Shown: one piece after another, positions 39,292 through 50,256 of the stretch
How the letters are laid out: every line of letters starts with the position of its first letter
Numbering within the stretch: position 1 is the stretch's first letter
Origin: Populus alba
Lineage: Eukaryota > Streptophyta > Magnoliopsida > Malpighiales > Salicaceae
Direction of reading: 5' to 3'
DNA length: 64,000 nucleotides
NCBI RefSeq assembly: GCF_005239225.2
Contig: NC_133300.1
Location: 19,829,584 to 19,893,583, forward strand
Position numbers and translations under genes: made by a program
The notes under the pieces: model-generated
Databases searched by the model: none
What the model was told of the DNA's origin: nothing
Seen by the model: the letters and a program-made list of their open reading frames with translations, nothing else

Positions 39292-39900
39292 GGGGGCGTA
39301 TTATAGAATGTAATTATATAGGAAAATATGGTAGTCATATTCTTATGTGGTAATCTCCACCTTTACTATTGTATATTGCCCCTACTTATATATATAGAAA
39401 AGGGTTGGCTAACCTATTAGGTTAAGCCTCCTAATTATTCTCAACTTTCTGGTTAGTCAAACCTAACCCTTTTTATGTTGATTCAATCATTTAACTTGTT
39501 AAGGAAAAATGATGTTTTTTGTTTTGATTCACTCAATTTTTGGTATCATCTCCCATTTCAATTTTTAGAGTTTTCATTCACTAAAGAGGGAAACAAAACC
39601 ACAAATGATGCCTAAAGCCACTTGTTTTTCTCTCCACCGCTTCAATCAAAATTTTGTGTCAGCGTATTTAAACAATTCATCAACGTGAAAACTCTAGGGC
39701 TCTGGGTTGTGTATCAACCTGGTAAAACCCTTCTCATCTTAGCTTTTCGGGTCGGAGCTGGCTTGAGTTTAATTCACTAAATATGTTGTTCACTAAACAT
39801 GACAGAGAAGACAGCAATGACCATGCTCAAAGTTGAGCCCTTAGAGCTCATGTGTAGAGCTCGCCCGATTCTAGACATGCTTCTCTCTTTAAGTGGTCAA

Positions 39901-41420
39901 AAAAATATAAAATTGTCAAGAGTGCTGCCAATATTATATGTATGTTTTTATTTTTCAAAACATAATAATAAATCACCCCTTAGGGTTTGATTTTCTTATT
40001 ATTTTGCGACATGATGATACAAAATGTCAAAATGATATTAAACTATAAACTTCAGCAAAGGGTTTTTTTTTTTTTTCCATCCAGAAGGGATAAAAATGAA
40101 GGGTTGATGATAATAAAACGTGGACTATCAAATTATTCTAATTTTTATATATATATATATCAGCTTTTTTTTATCTACTATTATAATTTTTTAATGTAAA
40201 AAATCTGTTTAAAAAATCTGTATTTTTATTTTTTATGTCCATGACAAAGTAATAAGTAGATAATTAATATTTATTTTTTTTATGTAAAAAAACCTTTGTA
40301 TCCACCTGTGGAAAAATAACTTTAGTGGAAATCTGAAAATGGATTATTATTGATTAAAAAATAATAATAATTAGAACCCAAATAATACTATTTTTAATAT
40401 TAATACTTTTAATTATAATAAAAATAATAATATTTATAACACAAACAAATAATATTTTTGATATTAACAATTTTTAATTATAATAAAAAATAATAATATT
40501 TATAATACAAATAATTATATTTAGAAACCCAAGACCCAAGAACCTTGGGTTTTTGACGCAGGACCCAAGAACATTGGGTCCTGAAAACAGGACCCATTTA
40601 GCCTTAGATCCTAACACAAGACCTAAGAGATTGAGTCCAGAAGAAAAACCAAAAGTCTTGGGTCAGTGTGGTTGACCAAGAGATTTGGGTCTGCGCTCTA
40701 GCTACACCCGAACTCTTTAGGTTAGGTGCTGTTTTCCAGCTCCAAGTTTCTTAGATCTGAGAAAGGAATGGTCTGACCCAAGTTAACAACAACAACAACA
40801 ACAACAACAAAAATAATTGATTTTACCTTTCAAATTCATTCCTATGTTTTTTTTTATAATAATAATTTTTTTTACACAAATTTTAATAATATTAATGCAT
40901 ATAATAATATTTACAATATTAAATAATATTAAACTCATTTGACCTAAGTTCTCATGATATTTATAACACATATAATACTATTTTTAATATTAATACTATT
41001 AATTATAATAAAAATAATATTATTTATAACACAAGTAATAATATTTTTTATATTAATACTGTTAATTATTATAAAAATAAAAAATAATATTTATAACACA
41101 AATAATACTATTTTTTATATTAATACTTTTAATTATAGTACAAATTATATATTTTATTACACAAATAATAATATTTTTGTTTATATTAATACCTTTAAAT
41201 AATAATAAAAATAATATTACTTATAACCCCGAATAATTACTATTTTTTTAAAATTAATAATTTTAAATTATAATAAAAAAAACAATATTTATAATACAAA
41301 TAATAATATCCTTAGATGTGGCTGCACAACTAGACCTAAGGAACATTGGATCCTATTACCTAGCCAGACCCAGCCCCGTTTTTAAAGTGTTTTGGGTCTA
41401 ACTTAGCCAAATCAAACATT
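39901..41420. repeat. Duplicated downstream flank of P450 copy C, containing an empty CACTA site
   Basis: 39901-40630 matches the reverse complement of 7370-8093, and 40632-41410 matches 15307-15960. The two matches meet at 'gagattgagtc', with the triplet GAT at 40629-40631 present once. This is what an unoccupied CACTA target should look like. The stretch is AT-rich, with 'ataataatatttataacaca' units and an (AAC)n tract at 40784-40810. There are no genes. Confidence 0.75.
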
Positions 41421-42214
41421 ATTGGCGCCATGCTGGGAAGCAGAAACCCAACAACTAGTGGCTTATTTTGGAAAGTGTTTTTTGGCCAGACCCAAGAGCG
41501 TTGACTCCAAACTACCAAGCCAGCCCATAGCTTTTAACAGAAGAGCAATGCCTCCAGCTGTAATTCTTGACAAAAATCATAGTAGAGGAGGGGCAAATGC
41601 CCCCAACCGCAAATTCTTGACAAAAAAACATAGCAGAGGAATGCCTCCCCCGGGGCCTCTACAATATTTATAACATAAATAAATACTATTTTTAATAGTA
41701 ATACTATTAATTATAGTAAAATCAATAATATTTATAACATGAATAATACTATTTTTTAATTTTAATATTGGTTAAATTATAATATTATTTATAATACCAA
41801 TAATACTATTTTTTTACATTAATGCTTTTAATTATATACCAACAAAAAATTATTATACAAATAATAAAATTTATAATATTAATAATAATAAAAATTTATA
41901 AATATTTATAAATACAAATAATAATTTATTTGGGTATGGGTGAATAGCTAGACCTCAAGAATAATTGAGTCTAAGCTCCCCACCTAGACTCAAGATCCGG
42001 TGGGTCTTACTAGGCAGCTAGACCCACATCCCTTTTGAAGTATTTTGGAATTTGGCTGAGCTACAATCGCCCAATACTATTGGGTCCTGTTTAGCAGTAG
42101 GATCCAACGTTGTGGCTCCTTTTGGAAGTGTTTTGGGCTTGGCTTGGAAGCTAGACTCAATAGCGTTGGGTCCATCTACTAAAACCAGACCCATTAGCTT
42201 TTTGGTAGAGGAGG
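41421..42214. repeat. AT-rich and CCCAA/TTGGG repeat, gene-free
   Basis: This continues the repeat family of the previous stretch: 'gacccaagagcgttgactcc', 'cattgggtcc' and 'aataatactattttt' words in several imperfect copies. A duplicated GC-richer unit ('aattcttgacaaaaa' with 'agaggaatgcctcc'-like text) lies at 41545-41660. The short open frame over it is not a gene. Confidence 0.5.
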
Positions 42215-42400
42215 TGATTATTACTTAAAAGTGCATTTTCATTAAGGTTTTATATCATCATATTACATTAAAGTATCATTAAATTCCCCTAACTTAAGTA
42301 TGTTTTATAATAACAAGTATGATAATATAAGATATCTTTAATTTTATGATAAATGTTCATTTTGAATGCATGCATATCTCATCAATTCAAAGGATTAATT
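42215..42400 (+). mobile_element. 5' start fragment of the solo-LTR family
   Basis: It begins TGATTATTACTTAAAAGTGC and follows 34883-35070 for about 185 bases with small gaps. The rest of the LTR is missing. Confidence 0.7.
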
Positions 42401-42720
42401 GACAAGCATTGAACCTCACCAAACCACTGAGAAAAGAATCGTTACTTGAATCAACAATCAAGCAACTTAAGCAAGGAAGAAGGCTACAGTACCTTGCAAC
42501 GCTAAAGAATTTGATAATCTCACAATCGAACATCATGCTAAAGATTGTGAAGATAATGCTAGCTAGTATGTATTTCTATAATTCTAAATATCATGATAGG
42601 ATTAAATAACATCTCCTGGAGATCCACACTATGATTAGATAACAATCTCTATATTTTAATTTTTTGATATATATATATATATATGATATATATATATATT
42701 ATATGGAATCAATATAAGAC

Positions 42721-43035
42721 ATTGTTGAGTTCCATTTGAAACCATGATATTTTCATTTCTTAGTTTTTAATTTGGTATCAAAGCAAGTTATTGCTCTAAA
42801 TATTAGCTTATGTTTTTTATTTCCATATTTAGAGCAATAACTTGCTTTGATACCAAATTAAAAATAAGAAATGAATAGCATGGTTCAAAATGGAACTCCA
42901 ACAATGTTATATTGATCCTATATATATATATATATATATATATATGGATCAATATAACATTGTTGAGTTCCATTTGAACCATGCTATTCATTTCTTAGTT
43001 TTAATTTGGTATCAAAGCAAGTTATTGCTCTAAAT
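42721..43035. repeat. Three alternately oriented copies of a short LTR-end/primer-site unit (palindromes)
   Basis: A unit containing 'attgttgagttccatttgaa' followed by 'aatttggtatcaaagcaag' occurs at 42721-42803 (+), 42825-42907 (-) and 42958-43035 (+). Neighbours face each other, giving two long hairpins with loops of 21 bases and of about 20-35 bases of (TA)n. 'tggtatcaaagc' resembles the initiator-Met primer site, so the unit looks like the end of a Copia LTR plus its primer site. No coding sequence is attached. Confidence 0.75.
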
Positions 43036-43039
43036 ATTA

Positions 43040-43985
43040 GCTTATGTTTTTATTTCAGGCTATTTTAAGCTGTTTATTTAACCACTTTTAAAACAATTTG
43101 TTTCAATCCTCTTCATTCTTTAGATGATTTTTTTATTTTATTATCTTTTTTAATGATACATCAATTCATGATTTGTTGATTCATCATCCTTAAAATCTCT
43201 ATTATTTAAATAGTTTGAATACTCTCATTGTTTAATTGTTATAAAACCATCATTATGCCTTTATGGTATGTTCATTGTATTTTTATTGTACATCCAAGTA
43301 GTAAGCATGAAAGTTTTGACTTGGAATTTGATTTATTGAACATTTTTGTTCCTCTGCTTTTTCATTGTTTTGCAAGCATATATTATAACGAACCTCACAA
43401 TAAATTTTTATTTAATGACCAAATAAGATTAGGTTTATCGATGGTTGAATCATTTTGACAAAGTAGATGAGGTTACAACGGCATAATATAAATAGTGTTT
43501 AATATACATCAAACGCATGAAAAGTAAAATTATCATGAGTTTGAAGGGAGAGCGTTAAGAGATTGTGACATGCTAAGAAAATAATCAAGGTAAATATTCT
43601 TAATCATTTACCTAATTAATAAAAGGATAAAAAAAAATATTTCAATTATCTAATTAAAAAGAGATGATCAAGCATTTTATATAATTTATTTTATTCTATT
43701 TCTTTATATGTCTTGTTATATAGCAATATATAAACTCCACATGAGTTAACTTAATTCATTATATATTAAATTATTAAAATAAAATTATTCTCTTTCTATT
43801 TTTAAATTTGTATAATCATCTTGTTGTTTTGTTAAACTAGTTATTCGATACTTAAAGGGAATTCTAGACCACAACATACATTACAACCAAACACTCTTTA
43901 CAGTCGAATAAATATCATGTACAATTAAGAAGCAAGACGTTGTAGCACACTCCAAGACTGAACTAGAATAATAAGTGTTTGCACA
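43040..43985. other. Gene-free AT-rich stretch
   Basis: No gene, RNA or known repeat was recognised. There are short chance frames only. Confidence 0.45.
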
Positions 43986-45000
43986 TATGTGACGTTGGGA
44001 CGATCTTGAGCAACGGCTGTCGAATGCAAAGATCTTTTGTGGTGATGAAGAAAAGAACAAGAAATTCTTAATTTCTTATTAGTAAAAAAAAAAGAAAAAA
44101 AGAATGGAGTCACCACTTAGTATTTTGATTACTAGAAAACCTTTACTGGTTTTAGGGTCTAGATAAAGGATTTGATTGTATATAAGGAGGATGTATCGCT
44201 CCTAGTACATCTTACCTAAGGTAAGTTGTATTGTTTGTTTGTCTAATATAAACTAATTTATTGTTTTGTATTTTTAACTATTGGGTAATGTTTATAAGGT
44301 TTAGAAAAAGTTCTTATTAATAAAAAAATCTTTATCCTATCAAGTTTAATCTTAACCATTTTAATGTCCATTTCTTTTTATAATTTTTCTTTTAATATCT
44401 GGATAACGTCCTTACATAGTTAAGTTTGGTAATACTTGATATTCAAGAACAATCAAACTAATTTTTTTTAAAATGCAAACCAAGTTTCTAATGTATTTCA
44501 TAAATTTAGTTATTAAATCTAAAAATGATTGCAAATATATCAACAAACTATTTTTCTTGAAATTTTGTATTTAAAGATGCTAAAGCGGTGTGTTTAAGAT
44601 TGTGGGTAACAGTGGCAGTTCAAATTGTTTTTTCGTTTAGAAATGAATTAAAATAAAGTTTTTATTTTTTTATTTTTTTAAAAACTATTTTTGACATCAT
44701 CAAATTAAAACGATCCAAAAACATAAAAATAATAATTTATTTTAAGTAAAAAAATAAAAAGTTTTTCAAAAATTTGAGGGAACGGGGTGTCAAATACAAG
44801 GACTTAAATCATGCCTTGTATGTTTTGTTTTTATTTTTATTATTTATGAAAATATGATTTTTTTTATGTTTAATTTTCGAGAGACGTTTCATATATAATT
44901 AAAAAATATAAAGGAATGATTTTTTTTGTTATTTGTATATAAAACCAAATAAATAAAATGTGCACACCTATGTAAAACATAAAAATATATACACTCTAGA

Positions 45001-45198
45001 CACTTGAGGGTCTAGCCCATTGGTCAACAGCAAAGCTTGTCTTTGCGAAGGTCCTGGGTTCGATCCTCAAGAGTACCGAGCCTGTCACCCCTTAAAAGCG
45101 GTGCTTACCTGCCTACTGGGCTTGGGCAGGATGTTCAGTGGGCCCGGGGAATAGTCGTGGTGGCGTAAGCTGGCCCGGACACCTATAGACCGGGTTAC

Positions 45199-45235
<37 letters not shown>
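45001..45235 (+). mobile_element. tRNA-derived SINE with poly(A) tail
   Basis: A pol III A box (TAGCCCATTGG, 45014-45023) and B box (GGTTCGATCCT, 45057-45067) lie at tRNA-like spacing. A GC-rich body with 'gggcccggggaatagtcgtgg' and 'agctggcccggacacctata' follows, then a 36-base A run (45200-45235) leading into (TA)n. The layout and body resemble plant Au/SaliS-type SINEs (from memory). A target duplication is uncertain: 'atatatacac' occurs both before the element and after the TA tract. Confidence 0.82.
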
Positions 45236-45251
<16 letters not shown>

Positions 45252-45378
45252 TATACACACATCACTCAGCCCATGAACATGAATTAAATACAGCCCAAAC
45301 AAAACAAAGGAAAACAAACAATGCAACATCATTTCGCCAACAAATAAAGCCTGCCCATATAATCAAAACTGAAATCAA

Positions 45379-45530
45379 ACATAGAGACCCTAAGAACACG
45401 AGTTCAAGCCTGAGAGATTTGAATCTGCAGGCCAGAGTTGATGCATGCAAGTGGTTTTCATGGTCCTTTCGGGATGGGAAGAAGAGCTTGTCCTGGAGAT
45501 GCCTAGCAACAGAGTGATGACCTTTAACTT
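45379..45530 (+). pseudogene. P450 scrap (copy D): FKPERF to haem-binding region, frameshifted
   Basis: About 150 bases match exon 2 of P450 copies A and B: 'catagagaccct', 'ttcaagcctgagagatttga', 'gagttgatgcatgcaa', 'tttcgggatgggaag' and 'agcttgtcctggagatg'. Frames shift at least twice, so no haem loop can be read. It sits inside the old LTR at 43986-46789, far from the rest of any P450. Confidence 0.85.
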
Positions 45531-46789
45531 TGCTCCACCGCGCCGCTGCAGAAAAAGGGAAGATGGGTGGATCTGGCTTGGCTTCCTCCTCCTTCCCTTC
45601 CTTCGCCGGTGATGAAGATCCCCGTCACCTACAACAAAAAGAAAAACGCACAAGTAGTCTATTTTAGTTGTTTTTTTAGAATCAGTTTTCTTCTGCTTTC
45701 CAGTTCTATTCTGCTTTCACTTTGTTCTTTGTCTCAAAATCAGTTCTTTGGGGCTTCGCGTCTTCTCACTCAAACTTTAGGTTAGTCTTTGCGATAAGGA
45801 GGAGCAAATGTTGGGGCGGGCATCTTTTGGGTGAGATGGAGTCGTGGTTGGCCGGAGTGAGAGATGAATTTTAGGGAGAGGCTATGGCCGTGTGGGTGCT
45901 AATTAGAGGCTGGTCGTGGGCATGTATTAAGAGGCCCGGTTGAAGAAGGAAGATCTGTTGCTGCTGAAGATCTCCGGTGAGGCACGTGCTATGCTGGATT
46001 GTAGGCGGTTTGGACGGTAGAGGACGATGTTGAAGAGGTGAAAAACTGGAGGCGTTGTGGCATGGGAAGGAGCTCTCTGATTTTCAACCGAAAATGAGCG
46101 TGCCAAGAGAGCTTAGGAATAAGGAGATCAGGGGTGCAGCCTTGGTCTTCTAGTTTTTTCACAAAAGGAAGGGGAAGATGCCGGGTAAGGAGGAAGATCG
46201 GGCAACCGCTGGGGGGGAACTTGAGCGGCTGGTTTTATTTGGGCAGAAGGCAAGGAGAGTGGGAGGAGATGGTGGCGACAGTTGGAAGCTGGGGAAAGAA
46301 GAAAAAGATTTTGGAATGATGGGGGCGGCGGCTACGTTCGAGTGAGGAGAAGAAAGAGTTTAAGTCTTTTTATGGTTTGTTTTTTGGTGTGCCTCCCCCA
46401 AATGTTCAATAATTGGCCGCCCTGTATTTTGAGTTGTGGGACCATATTAAGGTAAATGTTGTTTGGGCTCAAAATTGGTTCCGAGTCAAACTTTCGTTTG
46501 CTTTTTTTTTTTAAATTTTGATTTTTCTTGTCTTTTTTGAAGAACGAGCAAATATCAACAACTTGGTTGGCTCAAATGAGGAAAATCAATGGATTTAAAA
46601 TGACGCGTGAAAAAGTGAAACTTGTTCGCAAGATTTTGAAATTTATTATTTTCAGACGACATTGAAAAGCATAAAAATGATACAAAATAATATTAAAACA
46701 ATTTTTTTTTTGGATTTTAGTTGTTTTTAGCTATTTTTGGATTGTTTGAAAATTTTTTATAAAAAAGGTGGGTAAAAGAATTAGGTAAA

Positions 46790-49700
46790 GCAGATGCCCC
46801 TCTTTAACAATGGCTTGACGAAGCAAAACTGATTCGTGTTTGCAATAGTAGCTTTGTTTAAGAAAAGATGAAATGAAAACGATCTCATATATTGGGCCGA
46901 TCCTGTTCTGTTTGAAGAAAGGGTGGTCGCTGTTTTCACCGGGTGGACCAGCCACACATCACTCACGACTAGTCCTATTTTCAACAGCGACTTTGCCCAC
47001 ACAGTACTCAAAAGTGGTCTATTTTTCACGGGTGACCAGCCCACACACTTTACACTGGTTTATTTTCACGGGCGATGTGATATCCGCACATCGGAAAGGC
47101 GAGGGGTCTCAGAGCCAAGGGCCTTATAAGTGGGTGCTGGTTCACTGTTGTATCGCGTCTTAAAACTAAAGACCGTGCGGGTTGCTTTCCCTTGTGGTAG
47201 GCTGCCGGCTCAAGGCCCAGGGGGACCTTAACCAGCGGACAATATACGGTGGGGCCCAGTCGCTCGCGTAACTTACTTACCGTTTTTGGGGCGTCTAGGT
47301 CAGAAGTGGGGCTCGCGTCACCAAGGAACAAGAGACCGTGAGGGTCGGTAAAAAGCGCAAAGTCGGACAATATAAGATGGCGCAAGTTGGGTCGGTGCCG
47401 TTACATTGGATTATCGAGAGCGAGGACGCCCGTCTTAATGGTGGGTGAGAATTGTGATATCCCCACATCGAAGCGAGTGTCAGAGCAGGGGCTTATATAG
47501 TGGGGTTGGTGTGCTAAACTTTTGTTGTAACGTGTCTAAAACCGTGCGGGTTGCTCCCGTTGTGGAGGTCTGCGACCAGGCAGGGGGGACCCATAGGCGG
47601 ACAATATACGGTGGGGGCGCCCACAGTCGGCTGCGTAACTCTGTTTGTAACGTGTTTTGGGGCGTCAGGTCGCTCAGAAGTGGGCTCCTGCGTCACCGAG
47701 GAACAAAACCGGTGAGGGCGGTAAAAGCCCAAAGGTGGACAATATATGGCAAGTTGGGCCGGGCCGTTACAGGCGACCTGCCCACGCCGATACTCAAAGT
47801 GGTCTTATTTTCAAAGGGCGACCAGTCCGTCACACTAACTCACACTATCTATTTCACGAGCGAACCTGCCCACACATACTCAACTTTGGTCTATTTTCAA
47901 AAGGCGACCTACCCTTTTGATTGGGTTTACCTGAGATCCCATTTGACGATCTAAACAAGAACCAAAATCGGTGTGTAGCTCGGGTGAACTTGAAATTCCC
48001 ATCTAGTGATTCCATTTAACCAAAGCTGAAATTTTTGCGCGGTTATATCTAAATTGAGATGCCTTCGCCCGATTCCCCCTTTAAATTAGAACCAAAATCC
48101 TTTATGGTTAGGCTAAACTGAGATCCTTTGCTGATCTCCTCTTTACCAGAACCATACCGGAAAGTCTGTGTGTGGTTTAGGCTAAACTCGAGATCCCTTC
48201 ACCATCCCGTTTAACCAGAACTCATCACCAAAATCCCTTTGTAGTTAGGCTAAATTGAGATCCCTCGCCCGATGCCATTTTAAACCAGAACCAAAGTCTG
48301 TGGTGTTTTAGGCTAAACTAAGATCCTTTCGCCGATCCCTTTAACCAGAATCTAAATCTTTGTGTGGTTTAGGCTAAACTGAGATCTGCTTCACCGATCC
48401 CCTTTAACCAGAACCAAAATCATGATTGATGGTAGCTTGGTCAACCTGAAATCCCCATTCTGAAGGTCTTGAGTCCCTTCAGACAACCAAAGCTAACATC
48501 TTCTTGGTGGTTAACCTGAGATTCCTTCTGGCAATCTCCCTTTAACCGAAAAAAAGTATGTTTCTTCTTCAAGATGATTGGGTTTTGAAATTGAAGACTC
48601 TTCTTCGTTGATCTTCTTATTTCTTGGGTGAGATTTCGGCCCTAATGTTAGGGTTTATCTCATCTTCCTCCCGTCTCAGGGTAAAATGACAACATGATTC
48701 TAATTTTGTTGTTCTTCAACTCAATGATTCTTTCTTTTGTACCCCAATCTTGCTGGAACAGGACTACATTGAGGATTTTCCTGCAACAAATAAAAAATAT
48801 TTGCAAATGCTTTCGATGTTAGATGAAATGCATGCATCCTTACCTGATTTGAAATATAGGTCCCACCCTCTCCCTCTCGATATCCATCATTAGCGTGCCT
48901 TTGTTTGTTATTCAAAGCTTTCTTTCTTTGACTTACAAGCTTCAACTTAGAGTGTAAGGTAGCTGGCGATGGTAGTGCCTATCTTGGTTACTCGCATGAG
49001 AATTACTGCTCTCGTTGCTGAGTCTCAAGTAGCTTGACTAGGCTTCCCATGTGTGATGTACTTGAAGTTACCATTCTATGATGAGCTTATCTCTGGATGT
49101 TCTTTCGAGAGAATTGTTCTTTGATTGAATGTGTGGCATCGTTGCCAACGGCCCATCAAAATTGTCATCAATCACGAACTTGCCTTCGGTGTAAACAGTG
49201 ACTCTACTGAGTACAGTGTTATCATTAGCCTTCTTGAAACAATCATCCAAATCGTTCTAGACATGCATCTCATAGCGTGCAGTGAAAGACTCATTGTTGT
49301 ATGGCTTAGGGGTTTCTTAATAATTTCTTCCCACGCTCCCATCTAATCGGATCATGAAAAGAAATGCATTGAAATTATTAATGATGTTCACCTTTATCAC
49401 CCATAAATTCACGATGTGGTGAAGTGCACCTTGGAGCTTCAAAATAGATGGTCCCGTATAGGTCAGTTGGTTGGGTGCATCCTTTCAACATTCATTCAAA
49501 TGCAACTTGCGATAACATCGTTCAATTAAAAGATCATAGAGTGCCATGTTGGAGATGAAAACCAAGATGAAGTTGTAGAAAATATATCCTTCAAGGTGAA
49601 CAGCGTTGGCTCTTCATCATGTGTTGTCGAAGTTAACTTAAATCAGAATTGGACTGTCTTCGAACAACATTCCCCCAGTTTGATAACTGACAAAACATGC

Positions 49701-50256
49701 TCTTTTCTGTCTAATACTCAAATGGCTTTTGTGATCGTCCCCGGAATGACTTTGATGGACTTCGCTCAACTCAAATCATTTGAATTCTTTTTTTATCCTC
49801 AGCTGATTTTAAATATTGTTTGTTTGTTTTCCTTCTCAGGGGTTCTATTGATTGCCACCCCAGGTGGTCAATTTTTTTAAGGAGTGTTGAGATCTAAATG
49901 TTGATGTCAGTTTTTGTCAAGGATTTTGCAGACTAAAAAAATGTTTCTTTCTGTGTTCGGATCAATCTTCTTGTTTTGAGAATCAACTCTCATATTTCAA
50001 AGATCATGTCTATTTCACAAGTGACCTAGTTTGTGTGAAATTAGATGTCAAAGATGTCCTTTTTTTAAAAGACCTTATTTTGAAAATCAAGGTTTTTTTT
50101 TTTTTTTTTTATCAAAGATCCAACACAACGTATATTAAAAATATACAGTCCTTTAATTGTCATGTATTTTGAAGAAAACAATTTAACCCAATGTAGCCGA
50201 TTAAAAATGGCTTTTTTCCATGGTTCTTTGTAACAATTTGAATCCTTGATATTTGG
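46790..50256 (-). mobile_element. Internal region of the old Ogre/Tat-like element, with tandem arrays
   Basis: The purine-tract end lies at 46790. 46920-47075 and 47772-47920 carry a tandem unit around 'gcccacacatactcaaagtgg' plus 'tctattttca'. 47930-48550 is a tandem array of about 65-base units ('gagatcccttcgccgatccc' plus 'tttaaccagaaccaaaatc'). 48590-48900 matches the E1 internal part at 54540-54740. From 48960 to 50250 I see only scattered similarity and no coding frame. No primer site was found before 50257. Confidence 0.55.
47076..47771 (+). mobile_element. TRIM (miniature LTR retrotransposon), complete
   Basis: Two direct terminal repeats, 47076-47405 (330 bases) and 47453-47771 (319 bases), both begin TGTGATATCC and end GCCGTTACA. 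They flank a 47-base interior that ends in the purine-rich GGTGGGTGAGAAT. The 5-bp target duplication GGCGA lies at 47071-47075 and 47772-47776. There is no coding capacity. The strand is assigned from the purine tract position. The interior start (TTGGATTATCGAGAGC) is only weakly like a tRNA-Met primer site. Confidence 0.9.

Larger units (their letters stand above)
32999..39446 (+). mobile_element. Complete Ty1/copia retrotransposon with TA...CT termini
   Basis: The LTRs are 32999-33143 and 39299-39446 (145 and 148 bases, nearly identical). The 5-bp target duplication TTCTG is at 32994-32998 and 39447-39451. The primer site TGGTATCAGAGC (initiator tRNA-Met type) begins at 33144, immediately after the 5' LTR. 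The polypurine tract TTGAGGGGGCG lies just before the 3' LTR. LTR ends read TATTATAG...CTCAACT, not TG...CA. The element carries one polyprotein and a later solo-LTR insertion (34883-36512). Short LTRs and the gag type suggest an Ale/Retrofit-like lineage (inference). Confidence 0.92.
32776..39900 (+). pseudogene. Cytochrome P450 CYP81-like, copy C, gutted and split by a Copia element
   Basis: Only the last part of exon 1 remains (32776-32998: [20 protein letters not shown] to YTDDIIKG). It is interrupted at the exon 1/intron junction by the Copia insertion. After the insertion, TTCTG plus the donor GTTAGTC resumes at 39447, the intron follows (to about 39790), and then only the last stretch of exon 2 (39799-39900: [16 protein letters not shown] and [12 protein letters not shown]). 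The I-helix, ExxR and haem-binding regions are deleted. Downstream DNA to 41410 is collinear with the region beyond P450 copy A and with CACTA flank A. Confidence 0.88.
43986..46789 (-). mobile_element. Old Ogre/Tat-like LTR, interrupted
   Basis: 44100-44260 matches the LTR text 'gagtcaccacttagtatttt' and 'cttacctaaggtaagttg' of the LTRs at 50257 and 58839. The right end at about 46789 has 'agcagatgcccctctttaac', the complement of the purine tract plus LTR start seen at 53080. Between these, the copy is degraded and contains a SINE (45001-45235) and a P450 scrap (45379-45530). A GC-rich part at 45800-46330 resembles the LTR middle at 51560-52200. Boundaries are approximate. Confidence 0.6.

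Noticed and set aside
41422..41673. Possible small protein gene (83 residues)
   Set aside because: It lies in the CCCAA/TTGGG repeat, contains a duplicated unit, and has no family features.
42721..43035. CRISPR-like alternation of repeats and spacers
   Set aside because: There are only three units in alternating orientation, in plant nuclear DNA, with an LTR-end origin.
45057..45067. Possible tRNA gene (GGTTCGATCCT)
   Set aside because: No cloverleaf can be formed, and the body, A tail and internal promoter spacing fit a SINE.
47050..47954. Several open frames on both strands
   Set aside because: They span TRIM LTR boundaries and the host tandem array, and the direct LTR structure accounts for the sequence.
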